Shown here one piece after another: positions 1 through 6,345 of a DNA stretch of 7,381 nt. The stretch covers positions 1 to 7,381 of the forward strand of contig JAISTA010000209.1 in NCBI GenBank assembly GCA_031272845.1, read 5' to 3'. The stretch is from Oscillospiraceae bacterium (GTDB taxonomy: Bacteria > Bacillota > Clostridia > Oscillospirales > Oscillospiraceae). Position 1 is the first letter of the stretch. Each line of letters opens with the position of its first letter. The notes beneath the pieces are model-generated. The model was not told the DNA's origin. It was given only the letters and a program-made list of their open reading frames with translations, and did no database searches. The translations under genes were made by a program, and so were the position numbers.

Positions 1-911
1 CCAACAAGGAGCTTGTTGCAAAGCACGGCGTCGAGCTGCTTGAGATTGCGCTGAAGAACAACATCAACTACCTGTTTGAGGCAAGCGTCGGCGGCGGAAT
101 CCCGATACTGCGCCCGATACAGCAGTGCTTATCCGCCAACTGCATAACCGAGGTTTACGGGATCCTCAACGGCACGACGAACTATATTCTGACCGAAATG
201 TCCCAAAAAGGCGCGACCTTTGAGGACGCTTTGGCTCAGGCGCAGAAAAACGGCTACGCGGAAGCAAATCCCTCCGCCGATGTTGACGGAATTGACGCGT
301 GCCGCAAGATCTGCATACTCTCAGACCTTTGCTTCGGCAAAAACTTTTCGCCCGACTGGGTAAAAACCGTCGGAATCCGCGCGGTGTCAGAGCACGACAC
401 GAAATACGCCAATCAGGGCGGTTACACGATAAAGCTGCTCGGCCGCGCCGTAACGGACAAGAGCACCGACAAGGTCGCGGTTTACGTTGCGCCGCACCTG
501 ATTTCGTCGAACAACCTGCTTGCCTCGGTTACGGGCGTTATGAACGGGATCGTCGTGCGCGGAAACGCTCTCGGAGACGTTATGTTTTACGGCGCGGGCG
601 CGGGAAAAATGCCGACTGCCTCGGCCGTCGTCGCGGATATAATCGACTGCTGCCGCCACACCAAAAACAGAAAGCGCATTATGTGGGCGCGCGGCGCCGT
701 AGAGGACACATTCCCCTCGGCGGACATTTCGAGCCGCTGGTACGCGCGCGTCGCGTCGCCTGAGGGCACCGTTAAAAAGCATATCCCGGACGCGGAAATT
801 CTCGGAGGAGACGTTTCGCAGACAGGCTTTATCGCGGGCGAGAAAACAAAGCACCAAATCCATGAGCAGCTGAGTCCTTTTGAGGTGCTGTCGCTGTTCC
901 GCGTGATTTAA
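1..911 (+). CDS. hom: Homoserine dehydrogenase, 5'-truncated by window edge
   Basis: Catalyses NAD(P)H-dependent reduction of aspartate semialdehyde to homoserine, the branch point to threonine, methionine and isoleucine, in the cytoplasm. The reading frame enters at base 3 and is open without a stop to TAA at 909-911, giving 302 visible residues; about 100 N-terminal residues (the NAD(P)-binding fold) lie outside the window. Visible family motifs are the NKE segment with the conserved lysine at bases 3-11, FEASVGGGIPI at about 81-113, GILNGTTNY at 159-185, GYAEANP with the catalytic glutamate at 261-263, and GIDACRK with aspartate 294-296 and lysine 306-308. The methionine codon at 198 is internal to the domain and is not the start. 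The C-terminus after about base 729 is only some 60 residues and looks like a shortened ACT domain. prfA follows after 43 nt. Confidence 0.93.
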   Translation, partial: NKELVAKHGVELLEIALKNNINYLFEASVGGGIPILRPIQQCLSANCITEVYGILNGTTNYILTEMSQKGATFEDALAQAQKNGYAEANPSADVDGIDACRKICILSDLCFGKNFSPDWVKTVGIRAVSEHDTKYANQGGYTIKLLGRAVTDKSTDKVAVYVAPHLISSNNLLASVTGVMNGIVVRGNALGDVMFYGAGAGKMPTASAVVADIIDCCRHTKNRKRIMWARGAVEDTFPSADISSRWYARVASPEGTVKKHIPDAEILGGDVSQTGFIAGEKTKHQIHEQLSPFEVLSLFRVI

Positions 912-944
912 CGGTAATTATATTATTTTAGTTTGAACGAATAC

Positions 945-950
945 AGAGGT
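945..950 (+). promoter_or_regulatory. Ribosome binding site for prfA (decides TTG start)
   Basis: AGAGGT lies 5 nt before the TTG codon at 955 and matches five of six positions of the canonical AGGAGGT core region. No ATG or GTG lies near the expected N-terminus, so this site supports a TTG start. A sequence resembling a -10 box, TATTAT, lies at 921-926 in the AT-rich 43-nt gap after hom, but no convincing -35 box precedes it; a separate prfA promoter is therefore possible but unproven. Confidence 0.7.
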
Positions 951-954
951 CGTT

Positions 955-2019
955 TTGGAAGAAAAGTTACTTGAAATTGAACAAAAATACACTGAAATAC
1001 AAAAGAGCCTTGAAACGCCGGAGGTCTATAACGACCTGAAGCTTTCCGGGCGTCTTTCGCGTCAGATCTCCGAAATGGAGCCCGTCGTCACGGCCTTTCG
1101 GCGATATAAGGCGCTCAAGCAGCAAATAGCGGAGGGACGCGAGCTGCTGTCCGACCCTGAAATGCGCGAGCTTGCTAAAGAGGAGATCGACGCTGCGGAG
1201 GCGGCGCTGCCCGGCCTGGAGGAGGAGATCAAGCTCCTTCTTGTGCCGAAGGACCCGAATGACGACAGAAACGTCATCATCGAGATTCGCGGCGGAACAG
1301 GCGGCGAGGAGGCGGCTCTTTTCGCGCATTCGCTGTACCGTATGTACTCTATGTACGCGGATATTCGCAAGTGGAAAACAGAGGTCGTGAACCTGAACGA
1401 AACGGAGCTTGGCGGCATAAAGGAAATCAGCTTTATGATAGAGGGCGCGGGAGCGTATTCCCGGCTGAAATTCGAGAGCGGAGTACACCGCGTTCAGCGC
1501 GTGCCGGACACGGAAAGCTCAGGCCGCATACACACCTCCGCCGCGACTGTCGCGGTTTTACCTGAGGCCGACGAGGTTGAGTTTTCAATTAACCCCGCCG
1601 ATTTACAGATAGACACATACCGCGCCTCAGGCGCGGGCGGCCAGCACGTCAATAAAACGGAAAGCGCGATCAGAATAACGCATTTGCCGACGGGAACCGT
1701 CGTCGAGTGCCAGGACGAGCGGTCACAGCACAAAAACCGCGACAGGGCGATGAAAATCCTCGCCTCGCGGATTTACGACGAGGAGCGTCGCCGTCAGGAC
1801 GCAGAGCTTGCGGCTCAGCGTAAAGGTCAGGTCGGAACGGGCGACCGCTCCGAGCGGATACGCACGTACAACTTCCCGCAAGGGCGCGTTACAGACCACA
1901 GAATCGGCCTGACGCTGTACAAAATAGACGCGATTATGGACGGCGCGCTCGACGAGATTGTCGACGCGCTGACTGTTGCAGACCGCGCGGCAAAGCTCTC
2001 AGCCGGAGACGGTGAGTAA
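955..2019 (+). CDS. prfA: Peptide chain release factor 1 (RF1)
   Basis: RF1 enters the ribosomal A site at UAA or UAG stop codons and triggers hydrolysis of peptidyl-tRNA. The 354 residues match the usual RF1 length. The order is an N-terminal coiled-coil domain 1 (about residues 1-95), the PCRF region beginning with IEIRGGTGGEEAA, the codon-recognition region HRVQRVPDTESSGRIHTSA, and the catalytic domain with GAGGQHVNKTES. The GGQ motif is residues 228-230 (1636-1644). The stop-codon-reading tripeptide is P-D-T at residues 184-186 (1504-1512), which fits the RF1 PxT pattern and not the SPF of RF2. The gene starts with TTG supported by AGAGGT. It ends 2 nt before the TsaC-CoaE fusion gene. 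prmC, the methyltransferase for the GGQ glutamine that often follows prfA, is not next door. Confidence 0.97.
   Translation: MEEKLLEIEQKYTEIQKSLETPEVYNDLKLSGRLSRQISEMEPVVTAFRRYKALKQQIAEGRELLSDPEMRELAKEEIDAAEAALPGLEEEIKLLLVPKDPNDDRNVIIEIRGGTGGEEAALFAHSLYRMYSMYADIRKWKTEVVNLNETELGGIKEISFMIEGAGAYSRLKFESGVHRVQRVPDTESSGRIHTSAATVAVLPEADEVEFSINPADLQIDTYRASGAGGQHVNKTESAIRITHLPTGTVVECQDERSQHKNRDRAMKILASRIYDEERRRQDAELAAQRKGQVGTGDRSERIRTYNFPQGRVTDHRIGLTLYKIDAIMDGALDEIVDALTVADRAAKLSAGDGE
2011..2015 (+). promoter_or_regulatory. Ribosome binding site for the TsaC-CoaE gene, inside the prfA 3' end
   Basis: GGTGA at 2011-2015 lies 6 nt before ATG 2022 and pairs with the anti-Shine-Dalgarno end of 16S rRNA. 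It overlaps the last codons of prfA, so translation of the two genes is probably coupled. A second purine patch, GGAGA at 2005-2009, is farther away. Confidence 0.55.
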
Positions 2020-2021
2020 AA

Positions 2022-3329
2022 ATGGCGCAGAACGCGGACGCTGAAAACACGCGCGAGGTGCGCGAATTCACGAGGGAAACGCTTGCCGACGCGGCAAAGG
2101 TTCTCCGTGCCGGCGGGATACTGATGGTTCCGACGGACACGGTCAACGGCCTTTGCTGCCGCGCGCTTGACGAAAGGGCGGTTTTGCGCCTGTTTGAGCT
2201 AAAGCGCCGCCCGTTTACGAGTCCGCTCTCGATTTGCCTTGCGGACACCTCCGATATCGCAAAATACACGCTTCCGGTCGCCGCCGGGCTGCAGCCGCTG
2301 ATTTCGGCGGCGCTGCCCGGAAAGGCGACGCTTGTGTTTGAGAAAAAGCCGGTCATCCCCGGCATTGTAACGGGCGGCGGCCGCTCCGTCGGAGTCAGAA
2401 TTCCGGACTGCGATATTTTGCGCGAGCTTATTCGCCTTATAAAGGAGCCGCTTGCGCTGACGTCCGCCAACGAGCACGGCAAGACGGAAATGGAGTTCTT
2501 AGCCGAAAGCCGCGCATTTTTTCAGACAGACAACGCGAAGAAAAACACGGTCGCACTCCCCGTCGTTTCAGGCGTTCTGCTCGGCGAAAACAGCGAAAAT
2601 GACGGTGCGGAGCTTGCCGTTGTTCCATCCACGGTGATTGACTGTACGCTGCCCCCGCCGCGAATTCTGCGGCGCGGCGCGCTGACAAAAAAGGCGGTTA
2701 TTGACCTCGGCTACCCGGATACGGAGGGCGTGACGGTCATCGGCATAACCGGCCCGACAGGGGCGGGGAAAACAACGCTTCTGAATGAACTGCTTGAGCG
2801 CGGCGCGACTGTCTGCGACTGCGACAGGATTTACGCGGAGCTTCTGCGCTACAGCCTGCCGATGCTCACGGAGCTCGCGTCGGCGTTTCCCGGAGCGGTG
2901 ACAGACGGCGTTGTTGACCGAAAAAGACTGTCTGAGATCGTATTTTCAGACAAAAAAGCGCTCACTCTGCTGAACAAAATAACGCACAAGTACGTTTTGG
3001 CGGAGGTTTGCAGAACAATTGCGTTCGTCGAAAAAAACGGACTGAAGCAGCTCGTCGCGGCAGACGCGATTGAGCTGCATGAAAGCCGCATTGCCGGCGT
3101 TTGCGACGAAACAATTGCCGTTCTCGCTCCAAAGCGCGACCGCATACGGCGAATCTGCGCGCGCGACGGAATAGACGCGTTTCGCGCGCGGGCGCGGGTC
3201 AACGCCCAGAAAAAGGACGCGTTTTATATTGAAAACTGCGATTACAGCGTGAAAAACGACGGCACGGCGCAGGAATTCAAGGATAAGTGCGCGCTGCTGC
3301 TGGATGATATATTAAAGAGGTACAATTAG
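2022..3329 (+). CDS. Fused threonylcarbamoyl-AMP synthase (TsaC/Sua5) and dephospho-CoA kinase (CoaE)
   Basis: A single 435-residue frame holds two enzymes. Residues about 12-221 form a YrdC/Sua5/TsaC domain, which makes threonylcarbamoyl-AMP from threonine, bicarbonate and ATP for t6A at position 37 of ANN-decoding tRNAs. Visible motifs are PTDTVNGL (37-44; the family usually has PTDTVYGL), KRRP (61-64), VGVRIPD (123-129), LTSAN (146-150) and STVID...PRILRRGAL (203-221). After a linker of about 15 residues, residues 237-435 form a CoaE domain, which phosphorylates the 3'-hydroxyl of dephospho-CoA with ATP. Its motifs are the P-loop GPTGAGKT (244-251, bases 2751-2774), DCD (266-268), LNKITH (317-322), DAIELHES (348-355), ARDGI (380-384) and a helix ending RVNAQ (392-396). 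The Sua5 C-terminal domain is absent. There is no stop or frameshift at the junction. The gene is coupled to prfA upstream (2-nt gap) and to the M18 gene downstream (1-nt overlap). Domain identities are clear; that both activities are retained is inferred. Confidence 0.92.
   Translation: MAQNADAENTREVREFTRETLADAAKVLRAGGILMVPTDTVNGLCCRALDERAVLRLFELKRRPFTSPLSICLADTSDIAKYTLPVAAGLQPLISAALPGKATLVFEKKPVIPGIVTGGGRSVGVRIPDCDILRELIRLIKEPLALTSANEHGKTEMEFLAESRAFFQTDNAKKNTVALPVVSGVLLGENSENDGAELAVVPSTVIDCTLPPPRILRRGALTKKAVIDLGYPDTEGVTVIGITGPTGAGKTTLLNELLERGATVCDCDRIYAELLRYSLPMLTELASAFPGAVTDGVVDRKRLSEIVFSDKKALTLLNKITHKYVLAEVCRTIAFVEKNGLKQLVAADAIELHESRIAGVCDETIAVLAPKRDRIRRICARDGIDAFRARARVNAQKKDAFYIENCDYSVKNDGTAQEFKDKCALLLDDILKRYN
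3316..3321 (+). promoter_or_regulatory. Ribosome binding site for the M18 gene (decides GTG start)
   Basis: AGAGGT at 3316-3321 stands 7 nt before GTG 3329. It is the same hexamer used for prfA. It supports the GTG that overlaps the TAG stop of the fusion gene (TAGTG at 3327-3331), implying stop-start coupled translation. Confidence 0.7.
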
Positions 3330-4726
3330 TGTCTGACAAGAAACCAAATCCGCTTGTTTACGAGCAGAAAAACGCCTATACCGTTTTGGACAAGTCCGAA
3401 ACAGACAAGGCGTATGCCTTTGCCGAGGAATACAAGGGCTTTATCAACGCCGCGAAAACAGAGCGCGAATCCGCGATTTACGCCGAAAACGCGGCGAAAA
3501 AGGCTGGCTTTACACCGCTTGACAATAACGAAAGGCTCACGCCCGGCAGCCGCGTTTACCGCAACTTCGGCGGCAAGCTCATTATGCTTGCAGTTATCGG
3601 CAAAAGCGGCGCGGATTCCGGCTTTAACATTGCAGCCGCGCACATAGACGCGCCGCGCCTTGACTTAAAGCAGCTGCCGCTGTACGAGTCGGAGGAGGTC
3701 GCGTACTTCAAGACGCACTATTACGGCGGAATCAAGAAGTTTCAGTGGGTGACGCTTCCGCTTGCGATTCACGGCTACTGTGTGCGGGCGGACGGCAGCT
3801 CAGTCGCGTTTTCCATCGGCGAAAACGAGGACGAGCCGGCATTTTTCATATCCGACCTCCTGCCGCACCTTGGAAAAGACCAGCTGAAAAAAACGCTGGC
3901 TGAGGCCTTTACGGGCGAGAGCCTGAACCTGATTGTCGGCACCTCGCCTTCGCAGGATGCGGACGCCGCGAGCAAGTACAAGCTTCGCGTTTTGGAGATA
4001 CTCAGCGAAAAATACGGCATTACCGAGGAGGATTTTTTGTCCTCTGAAATTGAGGTCGTCCCCGCGGGACGCGCGCGCGACGCAGGGTTTGACGGGTCGC
4101 TTATCGGCGCATACGGCCATGACGATAGGGTCTGCGCCTACCCTGCCCTGTCGGCGCTGCTGTCGCTGTCCGGAACGCCGGATAAAACGGCAGTCGTAAT
4201 CCTTGCCGACAAGGAGGAGATCGGCTCGGAGGGCGTTTCAGGAATGCAGTCCCGCGCGTTTGAGCGGTTTACGGCGGAGCTTTTGCGCAAAGCAGGCTCA
4301 AGGCTTGACCTCGACGAGGCGTATGAACGCTCCTTCTGCCTGTCAACCGACGTTTGCAACGCGCTTGACCCCAGCTTTATGGAGGTCTCGGAAAAAATAA
4401 ACGCCGCCAAGCTAAACCACGGAATCGGGATACTGAAATTCACCGGCTCCGGCGGAAAATCCTCCTCGTCAGACGCTTCTGCCGAAACCGTCGCAAAGGT
4501 GCGCGCGCTTTTCCGCGAAAACGGAGTGCTCTGGCAGATGGGCGAGCTCGGCAAGGTCGATCAGGGCGGCGGCGGCACAGTCGCAAAGTATATGGCAAAC
4601 CGCAATATCCAGACGATTGACGCGGGCGTTCCGGTGCTTTCTATGCACGCACCGTGGGAGCTTATCGCAAAGCTTGATTTGTATATGACCTATAAGGCGA
4701 TACTCGCGCTGTTTTCGGGGCAATAA
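3329..4726 (+). CDS. M18 family zinc aminopeptidase (aspartyl aminopeptidase-like)
   Basis: M18 enzymes are cytoplasmic dinuclear zinc aminopeptidases that form large tetrahedral oligomers and remove N-terminal residues, often acidic ones, from peptides. The 465 residues are a normal length. The predicted metal ligands and catalytic residues are all present: AAHIDAPRLD with H105 and D107, GHDDR with D265, the glutamate pair in ADKEEIGSEG (E296 general base, E297 ligand), STDVCNALDP with D341, and LSMHAPWE with H440. The stretch TGSGGKSSSSDAS and ELGKVDQGGGGTVA further identify the clostridial branch. There is no signal peptide. GTG start and AGAGGT site are discussed above. It shares its transcript with the TsaC-CoaE gene through a 1-nt overlap, and is followed by a palindrome-bearing spacer and a second peptidase gene. 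Substrate preference cannot be read from the sequence. Confidence 0.95.
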   Translation: MSDKKPNPLVYEQKNAYTVLDKSETDKAYAFAEEYKGFINAAKTERESAIYAENAAKKAGFTPLDNNERLTPGSRVYRNFGGKLIMLAVIGKSGADSGFNIAAAHIDAPRLDLKQLPLYESEEVAYFKTHYYGGIKKFQWVTLPLAIHGYCVRADGSSVAFSIGENEDEPAFFISDLLPHLGKDQLKKTLAEAFTGESLNLIVGTSPSQDADAASKYKLRVLEILSEKYGITEEDFLSSEIEVVPAGRARDAGFDGSLIGAYGHDDRVCAYPALSALLSLSGTPDKTAVVILADKEEIGSEGVSGMQSRAFERFTAELLRKAGSRLDLDEAYERSFCLSTDVCNALDPSFMEVSEKINAAKLNHGIGILKFTGSGGKSSSSDASAETVAKVRALFRENGVLWQMGELGKVDQGGGGTVAKYMANRNIQTIDAGVPVLSMHAPWELIAKLDLYMTYKAILALFSGQ

Positions 4727-4754
4727 AACATTTGTCCGCTCTCATATAATGAAG

Positions 4755-4789
4755 TATAGCCAAGCCGCTTTTCAAGTGGTTTGACTATA
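4755..4789 (+). repeat. Long imperfect palindrome (candidate extragenic repeat or RNA hairpin)
   Basis: Arms 4755-4770 and 4774-4789 pair over 16 positions around a 3-nt loop (TTC, 4771-4773). There is one C-A mismatch (4760/4784) and two G-T pairs (4767/4777, 4764/4780). The arm ends are TATAG and CTATA. A 7-nt direct repeat TATAATG occurs just outside the left arm (4745-4751) and across the right end (4786-4792). No T-run follows on either strand, so it is not a standard intrinsic terminator. It could be a REP/MITE-like dispersed repeat, a bidirectional hairpin protecting the mRNA end of the M18 transcript, or a protein-binding operator. Confidence 0.6.
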
Positions 4790-4791
4790 AT
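4786..4791 (+). promoter_or_regulatory. Candidate -10 box upstream of the M20 gene
   Basis: A perfect TATAAT sits 46 nt before the M20 start codon, at the right edge of the palindrome, but no good -35 box stands 16-18 nt upstream. Alternatives in the same spacer are TATAAT at 4745-4750, also without a -35, and TTGTCC (4732-4737) with TATAGC (4755-4760) at 17-nt spacing, four of six matches each. The spacer may contain a promoter; which box is used is unclear. Confidence 0.25.
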
Positions 4792-4837
4792 GTGAACGGC
4801 AGATAAGAAAAAAGCTGATATAGGGTAGAATAATATT

Positions 4838-6310
4838 ATGGACGCAGAGCTTAAAAGAGATATACGCTGGAAAATTGCCGACTGGTTTGACGGGCACAGA
4901 GGCGCAATGCTGCGCGACCTTGAAGCGCTCATTAATATGCGCTCCGTAGCGAGGCAGGCGGAAAACGGCGCGCCTTACGGCAGAGTATGCCGCGACACAC
5001 TCGAAAAAGCGCGGGGGATTCTCGAAACTCACGGCTTTAAGTCGGAGGTATACAAGGACTGCCTGGCGATTGCCGACCTCGCCGGAAAAGACGGCGGCGA
5101 ACCGGAGCTCGGAATCCTCGCGCACACAGATGTTGTGGACGCGACGGACGACGGCTGGCTTTCGCCCCCGTATGAGATGGAAATTCGCGGCGGCAATATC
5201 TACGGACGCGGCGCGACTGATAATAAAGGCCCCGCTGTAGCCTCAATCTACGCGCTTGCCTGCGCAAAGGACGTTGCAAAGGCGCTGGGTATTGAGTTCA
5301 AGAAGACGGCTCGGCTGTTTTTAGGCTCCGCCGAGGAGATCGGCTGCCTTGACGTACGCGCGTACGCGGCGGAAAACCCAATGCCGAAATACACCTTTTC
5401 GCCCGACAGCAACTATCCGGTTGTGAACGTTGAAAAGGGTCGGTTCGAGCTTGATTTTTCGGCTCAGCTGCCTGATACTGCGGCAGACGGCGCGGTGTTT
5501 TTGGCGGAGCTTTCCGGCGGCAAAACTACGAACATTGTCCCGAATTTTGCCCGCGCTGTGCTGAAAAACGCCGATGCTTCGGCAATAGACGCCGCAATTG
5601 CGAAGTTCAAGGCCGCGTTTTCTGATGAACAGGGCGCCTGTGTGTTCGCCGTCTCTTCAGTCGGCGCGGACACTGAGCTTACGGCGACGGGCGTTGCGGC
5701 CCACGCTTCAAATCCGCAGCTTGGCGTGAATGCCCAGACCGCGCTTGTTTGGGTGCTGGCAAGGCTTCTCGGCGGCGGCACCGCTCGCGGCCGCGCGATA
5801 ACGGCGCTCGCGGAGCTTTTCCCGCACGGAGACTTTACGGGCGGCACCTTCGGAATCGCGGCGGCGGACGAAGTCTCCGGCAAGCTCACGCTGTCCTTTA
5901 ACTGCACAGAGCTGTCAGGCGATACGCTAACCGCAAACCTTGACTCACGCACGGTCAAGCTGTCCGACGACCGGGATTTAGTCGCGGCCGTTACTGAAAA
6001 GCTGAACGCGCGCGGCTTTACCGTCACAAACGCAACACGCACAGGCTGCCATGTGGTAGACGAGTCCTCCCCCTTTGTGCAGACGCTGCTGTCTGTGTAC
6101 GAGGCGTACACGGGGCATACCGGCTATTGCCGCGCTCTCGGCGGCACAACGTATGTCCACGACCTTCCGGGAGGCGTTGCGTTCGGGTGCGAAATGCCGG
6201 GAGACGACCACCAAATTCACGGAATCAACGAGTTTATGCCAATCGCGAATCTGATCACAAGCGCGAAAATGTTTACGCAGGTAATTTTTGAAATCTGCGG
6301 AGTTGAGTAA
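4838..6310 (+). CDS. M20 family metallo-dipeptidase (PepV/Sapep-like)
   Basis: This is a cytoplasmic dinuclear metallopeptidase of the M20 family, in the branch of PepV and Sapep that cleaves dipeptides. The 490 residues are slightly longer than is usual for PepV-type enzymes. Predicted active-site residues are in order: LAHTDVVD with H96 and D98, GRGATDNKGP with bridging D128, SAEEIGC with E166 (general base) and E167, PDSNYP with D190, and HGINE with H461. The lid-domain histidine is H289 in GVAAHASNP, contributing to substrate binding. No signal peptide is seen. The ATG at 4838 has only a weak AGGG-type site (4822-4825, 12 nt upstream). The gene stands 111 nt after the M18 gene, from which it is separated by the palindrome, and 35 nt before the lipoprotein gene. 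Two adjacent exo/dipeptidases suggest a peptide-scavenging function. An acyl-amino-acid deacylase role is a less likely alternative. Confidence 0.92.
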   Translation: MDAELKRDIRWKIADWFDGHRGAMLRDLEALINMRSVARQAENGAPYGRVCRDTLEKARGILETHGFKSEVYKDCLAIADLAGKDGGEPELGILAHTDVVDATDDGWLSPPYEMEIRGGNIYGRGATDNKGPAVASIYALACAKDVAKALGIEFKKTARLFLGSAEEIGCLDVRAYAAENPMPKYTFSPDSNYPVVNVEKGRFELDFSAQLPDTAADGAVFLAELSGGKTTNIVPNFARAVLKNADASAIDAAIAKFKAAFSDEQGACVFAVSSVGADTELTATGVAAHASNPQLGVNAQTALVWVLARLLGGGTARGRAITALAELFPHGDFTGGTFGIAAADEVSGKLTLSFNCTELSGDTLTANLDSRTVKLSDDRDLVAAVTEKLNARGFTVTNATRTGCHVVDESSPFVQTLLSVYEAYTGHTGYCRALGGTTYVHDLPGGVAFGCEMPGDDHQIHGINEFMPIANLITSAKMFTQVIFEICGVE

Positions 6311-6315
6311 GAACC

Positions 6316-6332
6316 TGCCCGAAAACCGGGCA
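6316..6332 (+). other. Small GC hairpin beside the lipoprotein ribosome binding site
   Basis: TGCCCG (6316-6321) and CGGGCA (6327-6332) form a perfect 6-bp stem with an AAAAC loop. The stem abuts AAAGG (6333-6337), the likely ribosome binding site 8 nt before ATG 6346. There is no T-run after the stem on either strand, so it is not a standard terminator. It might affect translation or mark the end of the M20 message. Confidence 0.4.
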
Positions 6333-6345
6333 AAAGGCTGTACAA

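Noticed and set aside
198..200. ATG as start of a separate 237-residue protein
   Set aside because: The same frame is open upstream to the window edge and encodes homoserine dehydrogenase motifs, so this is an internal methionine.
1934..2482. 182-residue minus-strand open frame
   Set aside because: It is opposite prfA and the TsaC domain, low in recognisable motifs, Ser/Arg-rich, and typical of antisense shadows in GC-rich DNA.
4755..4789. Palindrome as an intrinsic terminator of the M18 gene
   Set aside because: No run of T follows the stem on the + strand (AATGTGAAC) or on the - strand, so the standard terminator form is missing.
5464..6111. 215-residue minus-strand open frame
   Set aside because: It lies wholly opposite the M20 gene, is Ser/Ala/Val-rich with no family motifs; the + strand gene has a complete active site.
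6316..6332. Hairpin as an intrinsic terminator after the M20 gene
   Set aside because: The stem is followed by AAAGGCTG rather than a T-run.
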